Shown: piece after piece, positions 58,919-64,000 of the stretch
Numbering within the stretch: the stretch's first letter is position 1
Layout: the number at the start of each line of letters is the position of its first letter
Assembly (NCBI GenBank): GCA_031771865.1
Contig: JASISA010000022.1
Location: forward strand, 558,001-622,000
Direction of reading: 5' to 3'
Source of the DNA: Nothophaeocryptopus gaeumannii
Taxonomy: Eukaryota > Ascomycota > Dothideomycetes > Mycosphaerellales > Mycosphaerellaceae
Length of the DNA stretch: 64,000 bases
Translations under genes and position numbers: made by a program
Notes under the pieces: generated by a model
Database searches by the model: none
The model's input: the letters and a program-made list of their open reading frames with translations, nothing else
What the model was told of the DNA's origin: nothing

Positions 58919-60744
58919 TCAGATGTAGTCAATGCCTGCGCGGACGAGGCCTTTGCCCTCCTCAACGAAAGCCTCTGCTGGGCGGAGACTGGGAGCGTAC
59001 CAGCGCATGAAGGCCCACCTCAAAGCGGCGCCCGTAGCCAAGCCGCCAACGAGAATGATGAACTCTCGGAGCGTGCCTAAGGGGAAAAGTTCAGCGAACT
59101 CGATTCCTTCAGGCAGCGCGATGTCTTGCAGCTTGGTGAGCGGATTAAAGGTTATGGCGCCTGTGTAGCCCACGACTGCCATAAAAAGTCAGCATGTTGT
59201 CAATTTCTCACTAGTCATGGTGCGGGTGAACTTACCGATACCAGTAGCCACTCCAACGAACGATGCCATGCGATAAGGCGCGAAAGGCATAACGGTCGTG
59301 AGAGCGTTACTGGTCAATTTTGCGACGGGATAGGCGTAGAGGGCGAACCCACCGAACCAGAATGCGGCCGCTTTGGCCCAATCTTGCAAGAAATTCTTGA
59401 GAGATTGTATGCCTCCTGAGAGGCGGTCGACAAGGTCCTGGATTTCTCCCAAATCCTGCTTAACCACACCGGCGGTGGTGTTAATGTCATCGGTAAGGCC
59501 TTGTTGCTTTTCGCGGAGAGTATCGGTCTGTACATTCAGAGCGGCAAGCTTCTCAAGCGGTTCATCCATGCCAGAGGATAGCGCGATCATCGCCTCGGAA
59601 ACATTGGCGACAGCCTGATTCGCGACCATGACGCTATCCGTGGCGTTGTAAACAAGCTTGTGTAAGTCGGCCATGTTCAGCTCGAGGAGATACTCGAAAG
59701 CGTCTCGCGCATCGCCCATGTCTTCCCGAATGCTGTCTAGGATGGCTGCAATCTCAAAATGCATCGTCGCGTTCAGAGAGGAGGCGTCATCGACGATCTT
59801 AGCAACTTCATTTGAGTATGCGCCGAAGTTGGTCTTGACTTCGCTCATCGAAGTCGTGATCGCTTGCAGTTCGGCGCCAATGATGGTCATGTTGTTGCGG
59901 AGACCTTCGACGCTGGACTTCATCATCTCTTTGAGCTCTTGGTTCTCTTGGCGGATGTGGATGTAGAATTCCTGGGTCTGATTCGAGAAGCCCAGGAAAT
60001 CCTCTTTGAACTTGCCGAACTCTTCCGCGCTGAAAGCAACGTTCATGTTCATGTCCTTCATGAGAGCCATCATCGTCTTGAAAGTGCGAGCGTCGTCGTC
60101 CTTGTCCATAGCGTGTCGCATCGACTGACACAGGATGAGACCGTTGGTCTTCATCGAGCTGTACGTAGTCCAGGGATTCGTGCCTGCTTCAACGATACCG
60201 TGAAGGCAGTCCTCCATGTACAGACGAGCCTCGCTAATGGTGACCTGTCCGTCAACATCCAGGAGCGGTCTGCACGCCGATGGCATGGATTGGCGAGCAC
60301 TCGCGAGCTCACAGTTGGTCATACGGACGGCGAAGAGTTTTCGGAAAATGTCCAGAGCCTCTTCGGTGTCTTTCGCTTCGTTCGGACGATATTTCGAGTC
60401 GAAGAACTGGCAAGAATTTGCGAGAATGTTGGCGGCAACCTTTTGGCAGGTTGGCATCGCTTCCATTTTTCGAATTTCGGCCTGAAATTTCTCGAAGACA
60501 TCGTGCAGACGTAGAACAGTGTTGAGTGGTGCTGCGTTGAAGGGTGCGACCGTCGGCTGCTGGACGGTCTGCTGGATGGTCGACTGCGCTGGCAGCGAGG
60601 CTAATGGGCGGAACAAGTCGTAGATGGAAGCTGCGCAGGCGATCATTGTAAGTTAAGGGCCATTGCAGAGATGGAGAGGAGAAGCTTACCGTGAGCCGAG
60701 AAGGCAAGGAGCGGTATAAGGGAAATCTTCTTGAAGACCGCCAT
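58919..60744 (-). CDS. KAR5: Nuclear fusion protein KAR5
   Basis: Three exons, 60744-60690, 60630-59236 and 59175-58919, introns 59 and 60 bp, 568 residues. Kar5 (Tht1, GEX1/Brambleberry relatives) sits in the ER/nuclear envelope and is needed for nuclear membrane fusion in karyogamy. A short signal peptide is encoded by exon 1 (MAVFKKISLIPLLAFSAHA). The cysteine-rich luminal domain has the family pattern: MPTCQKVAANILANSCQFF, EALDIFRKLFAVRMTNCELA, MPSACRPLL, YMEDCLHGI, and NGLILCQSMRHAMD. Long coiled-coil segments follow (about 190-420). Near the C-terminus are hydrophobic segments (AAAFWFGGFALYAYPVAKL, MASFVGVATGI-VVGYTGAI, FIILVGGLATGAALRWAFM). It indicates a sexual or at least karyogamy-capable ancestry. 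Confidence 0.92.
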
Positions 60745-61556
60745 GATGTCGAGTGGCCGTCGGCGCCTGATACCGAGCAGAGGGTGTGCTATGTCGCAGC
60801 TTTATTTGAAGGGCTGTTACTGTCGCCTGCTTGAAGACAGACCGATGTTGAATGACTGTCTGTTGTTGATCCCAACGTGTTGGTCCGAGTTGAGTTGTAG
60901 TGGAGAAGGAGAGAAAGATGTAGACGACGGAAAATTAGTGCTTCTCGAAGTGCGCGCGCATGCTCATGTGCAGCGACAATAGCAGCTCTCAGCTGAATGT
61001 TCGAGCACCTGCAAAGGCCGCTGATGGCGGTGTGGCCAAGAGAATCTGAGGGGTCGCGATTCACCAACTTACCCAGGACGTAGATTGTGGGTTGTAGATG
61101 GAATGTGTGCTGAAGGTGAAGGCACGCGTTGTTGTTGGGCCAAGCTGCGCCGATACCACGCGCTATTGCTGAGCTGATTGTTGACGGAGGGTTAACGGGT
61201 GAACGAGCGTCAGTGGCATGTGACAATGGCTTGTGCGTGTCATGTGCGAAGACAAACGCGAGTGAGTGAAGTCGACGAGGTCGCTCGCGATCGGTCGAAT
61301 CAGGACCCTCGGACGGGAGATGCTGTCAGCCGGACGCTCAGCCGACCTCGACTCCGACGGGAAAGCGCGATTTCTCCGGGTGTACTGAGGTAGCTCACTT
61401 GCTGTTCTTGAATGCGCACCTGCTGTTCTTAAATGCGTACCTGCTGTTCTTGAATGCGTACCTGCTGTTCTTGAATGCGTACCTGCTGTTCTTGAATGCA
61501 TACCTTGTTCTTGAATGCATACCTGCTGTCCTTGCCTTAGCCTGCAGAAGACAATC
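60745..61556. promoter_or_regulatory. Divergent upstream region, KAR5 / mitochondrial uL6
   Basis: About 810 bp between divergent starts, containing the 21 bp tandem array near the ribosomal protein gene. No other element is recognised. Confidence 0.5.
61398..61535. repeat. 21 bp tandem repeat, about 6.5 copies
   Basis: Units read CCTGCTGTTCTTGAATGCGTA with single-base variants (start of array CTTGCTG..., one TTAAATG, GCGCA and GCATA ends); one unit at 61503-61520 lacks 3 bp. The array lies 20 bp upstream of the uL6m start in the KAR5/uL6m divergent promoter. Its period is a multiple of three and it is open on both strands, but no gene uses it convincingly. Confidence 0.9.
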
Positions 61557-62427
61557 ATGGCGGCATCACGGCACTGGCATTGGCATTCGCATTGCACGAG
61601 CTCATCGAGAGCGCTACTCAACACCTTTGCCCCAGCAGTCACCTGCATTTCCATCCTTCCCTCCTTCCTGCTTCCCGCATTTGCGCGGCAGTCGCAACAC
61701 CGGCAAATCGCGCGCTTCACAACGTCTCCGCGATGCGCTTCGAAAATCGGCAAGGCACCGCTTTCCCTACCAGCGAACGTCAAGTTCAGCGTTGTCGAAC
61801 CCCCTCCCTCGCTGGACACCGGACGCGTGAGCAGAACGGGGAAGGGACCGACGGTGGAGCTTGAAGGCCCATTGGGCAAGATGAGCATAGAGATTCCAGC
61901 CTATGTTCGCATCGATCACGACGAGGAGACAAAGACTGCACATTTGAAGATCGTGAACACCGAGGACAAACAGCAAAAGGCTATGTGGGGTATGTATCGT
62001 ATCAGTATCGAGGGCCGCCGGAAGGAAATGCTGCGTCTAACACCATGTCGCAGGCACTGTACGAGCGCACCTGCAGAATCATATCCTCGGCGTCAGTGAA
62101 GGCCACGCCGCCATTTTGCGCATGGTTGGCGTTGGATACCGTGCAACTGTCGAAAAGAGCGCGCAAACCAAGAAACCCGACTACGAAGGCCAGCAATTCG
62201 TTTCGCTGAAGGTGGGATACTCACATCCGATCGAGCTGGGTGTACCGAGAGGCGTCAAAGCGAGCACACCGCAACCGACAAGAATATTGCTGGAAGGAGT
62301 AGAGAAGGAGGTCGTCATGCAATTTGCTGCGGAAATCCGCGCATGGCGGAAGCCGGAGCCGTACAAGGGCAAGGGCATCTTTGTGAACGACGAAACGATC
62401 AAGTTGAAGAACAAGAAGATTAAGTAG
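61557..62427 (+). CDS. mrpl6: Mitochondrial ribosomal protein uL6m (L6)
   Basis: Two exons, 61557-61989 and 62054-62427, 64 bp GT-AG intron, 268 residues. It is the large-subunit protein uL6 of mitochondrial ribosomes. A basic, Ser/Arg-rich presequence of about 60 residues (with FARQSQHRQIARFTT) precedes the first L6 repeat (KIGKAPLSLPANVKFSV, GPLGKMSIEIPAYV) and the second repeat (MVGVGYRATVE, LKVGYSHPIELGVPRGVKA, AEIRAWRKPEPYKGKGI), with the lysine-rich end typical of L6. The junction gives AMW-GTVRAHLQNHILGVSEG, matching bacterial L6 order. Start at the first ATG after the tandem repeat array. Confidence 0.95.
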
Positions 62428-62791
62428 CGGGTACTTAACAATGTTTGGCTCTGGGAAGGAAGGAGGAGATAGGTCAAGCAGGTCCCAATGTACCTTCTTA
62501 GTAATATCCTTCGTACCTTCGGAAGCAATCTTCACGAGCAGAAGTAGTGGGGCATGGCGGGTGAATCGCCCGACGTCAGACTTCAGACTTTCACATGTTA
62601 GGACATGCAGGAGAAGCCATACCTCGTATGCACCTGCTGCTTAACACCTTGACTCCGTGAAACCTTGACACTGCGCCCGCAACTCTCTTTGTTTGTTCCA
62701 ATTTGCTTCCCCGTCGCTACTCACCGCTGTTGCCGCATTCACCTAACGAGCCATCCTTCAACGGCCTAACTACTATTTCAAACCTACCTCC
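62428..62791. other. Intergenic, uL6m to histidine phosphatase
   Basis: About 360 bp with 3' UTR and promoter sequence; nothing else seen. Confidence 0.5.
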
Positions 62792-63637
62792 ATGGCTCCA
62801 ACCGTCCACTGTATCCGCCACGCCCAGGGCTATCACAACCTCAACGTGGCCAATCACTCGATGCACGACCCGCAACTCACTCCCTACGGCGAGGAGCAAT
62901 GTCGCCATCTCCAACGCAACTTCCCCTTCCACGACCGCGTCGACCTCATCGTAGCCTCGCCCATAAAGCGGACCATCTATACCGCACTCCTCGGCTTCGA
63001 GGACACGATCCGGAAGAAGAACCTCACAGTCGTTGCCCTGCCAGAACTGCAAGAGACGTCGGATCTTCCGTGTGACACTGGGAGTGACCCTGAGGAACTC
63101 GCCAGGGAGTTTGCTGGGAAGCCCGTAGATCTCGAGCTCGTAAAGCCTGACTGGGACTCAAAACGCGGCCGGTGGGCGCCAAATGCCAACGCTATCCAGG
63201 CGAGAGCACAAGTAGCACGTGTATGGCTGAAGAATAGGCCAGAAAAGGAGATTGCGCTTGTGACACACGGTGAGATGCTGACAATACCCGCGCATTGACT
63301 TGCACTCCGCTGATGTGCGATGCGCACAGGCGGTTTCCTCCATTACTTCACCGAAGATTGGGACGAATTCAACAAATTTGCCGGGACAGGCTGGCAGAAT
63401 ACCGAGTTCCGCAGCTACTACTTCACCGACCACGAGCCCGAAGCGGCCCATTTGAAAGAGCTGCCAGAATCTCAGCAGCGCCGGAAGTCTAAGCCTCTGG
63501 ATACGGAAGAGCACAACAACTTGAAAAGAACCACCACGAATCATGCAAGTTCTGGGAGCACTGCGGAAGTTGATGGGGCTGGGACGATGGAGCAGACTGA
63601 AAAAGACCGACCGCACCAGATCCAAGCAAAGGTATGA
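62792..63637 (+). CDS. Histidine phosphatase (phosphoglycerate mutase-like, PMU1 type)
   Basis: Two exons, 62792-63269 and 63330-63637, 60 bp GT-AG intron, 261 residues. The phosphohistidine motif is RHAQGYHNL (9-17, H10), followed by PQLTPYGEEQC, then VASPIKRTIYTALLGF with the second arginine, the LPELQETSDLPCDTGS block, and the second catalytic histidine H159 in ALVTHGGFLHYF, which spans the intron. The tail after about residue 200 is polar and probably disordered. Yeast Pmu1 and fungal relatives have this layout and are phosphatases rather than glycolytic mutases; the substrate is not known from the sequence. Confidence 0.92.
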
Positions 63638-64000
63638 GGGCTCTTCTACTTCTGGATCATTTAGGAAGATGACGTCGTCTACTACTTTTCTTCTCCTTCT
63701 TCGGCGGCTTGCGCTCGCTCCTCCATGCTCAGGCTTACTACGAACGGCCGGGACTGGATTTGACACGACTCTCTAGAAGGATGTTCGGGCTAACTTGGAC
63801 ATTGTTTCTGAGATGCAGTTGTCTCATATTGAAGCGAAGTTGAAAGACAACATCAAGAACGCTCTGTGATTTGGAGCGATGGGTATGCAATTGTAGCAAG
63901 CCAGCGAAGCGAAGGTATTTGCGGTAGACGATAGATACGATAGATACGATAGATACGACAGATACGATAGATGTCGATCCATAGAGGACATGAACGGAAC
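63638..64000. other. 3' flanking DNA with a short ATACGATAG microsatellite
   Basis: The last 360 bp contain no supported gene. A GATAGATACGATAGATAC type tandem (about 10 bp period) lies at about 63925-63972. Confidence 0.6.

Noticed and set aside
61163..61888. 241-codon frame antisense to uL6m, including a repeated HSRTAGT motif
   Set aside because: The repeat comes from the 21 bp tandem array and the rest is antisense to a clear ribosomal protein gene.
63158..63766. 202-codon frame antisense to the histidine phosphatase
   Set aside because: Overlaps both exons of a well supported gene on the other strand.

Overview
The window is a chromosome segment from a filamentous ascomycete (Pezizomycotina, probably a Dothideomycete; the class is an inference from protein style and genome texture). 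The evidence is genes split by 48-130 bp GT-AG introns, a fungal gene set (ATG13, ATG27, KAR5, MED7, COX15, a YAP1-type bZIP factor, an exgD-type glucanase), and a 25 kb AT-rich block in which CpA and TpG are nearly absent and TpA is everywhere. That is the signature of repeat-induced point mutation (RIP).

Bases 1-25,070 are a transposon graveyard with no intact host gene. It holds two facing copies of one LINE (1-4750 on +, 8533-13800 on -), a fragment of a second LINE family (4751-6190), and a Fot1/pogo-like DNA transposon with TA target duplications (13810-15651). A degenerate satellite-like array of roughly 145-185 bp units (17575-25070) is interrupted by a 5'-truncated, younger LINE copy (18266-19930), a ~310 bp insert, and a nest of two opposed pogo-like elements (21036-24711). 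Two 316 bp solo LTRs with perfect 5 bp target duplications sit inside the older elements and have almost escaped mutation. For one of them, the other LINE copy preserves the empty target site.

From 25.1 kb the sequence turns abruptly into a gene-dense, GC-balanced region. In order: phospholipase B (-), ATG13 (-), a Baeyer-Villiger-type flavin monooxygenase carrying an apparent frameshift (-), a BTB/POZ protein (-), COX15 heme A synthase (+), a small conserved protein (+), MED7 (-), a PAP2 lipid phosphatase (+), an MFS transporter (-), a broken rhodopsin/PTH11-type membrane protein remnant (+), an SMN/SPF30-type Tudor splicing protein (-), a YAP1-like oxidative-stress factor (+), exo-1,3-beta-glucanase D (+), ATG27 (-), a methyltransferase-like protein (+), KAR5 (-), mitochondrial ribosomal protein uL6m (+) and a histidine phosphatase (+). 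Several pairs are divergent and share promoters (BTB/COX15, MED7/PAP2, SPF30/YAP1, ATG27/methyltransferase, KAR5/uL6m).

The genes are mostly housekeeping and do not form a recognisable pathway cluster; two autophagy genes (ATG13, ATG27) lie about 24 kb apart. I found no convincing undescribed multi-gene system. The most informative features are the nested, datable transposon architecture, the gene whose GPI-anchor signal runs into the RIP-mutated zone, and three likely GC-AG introns, two of them in one gene that also carries a frameshift.
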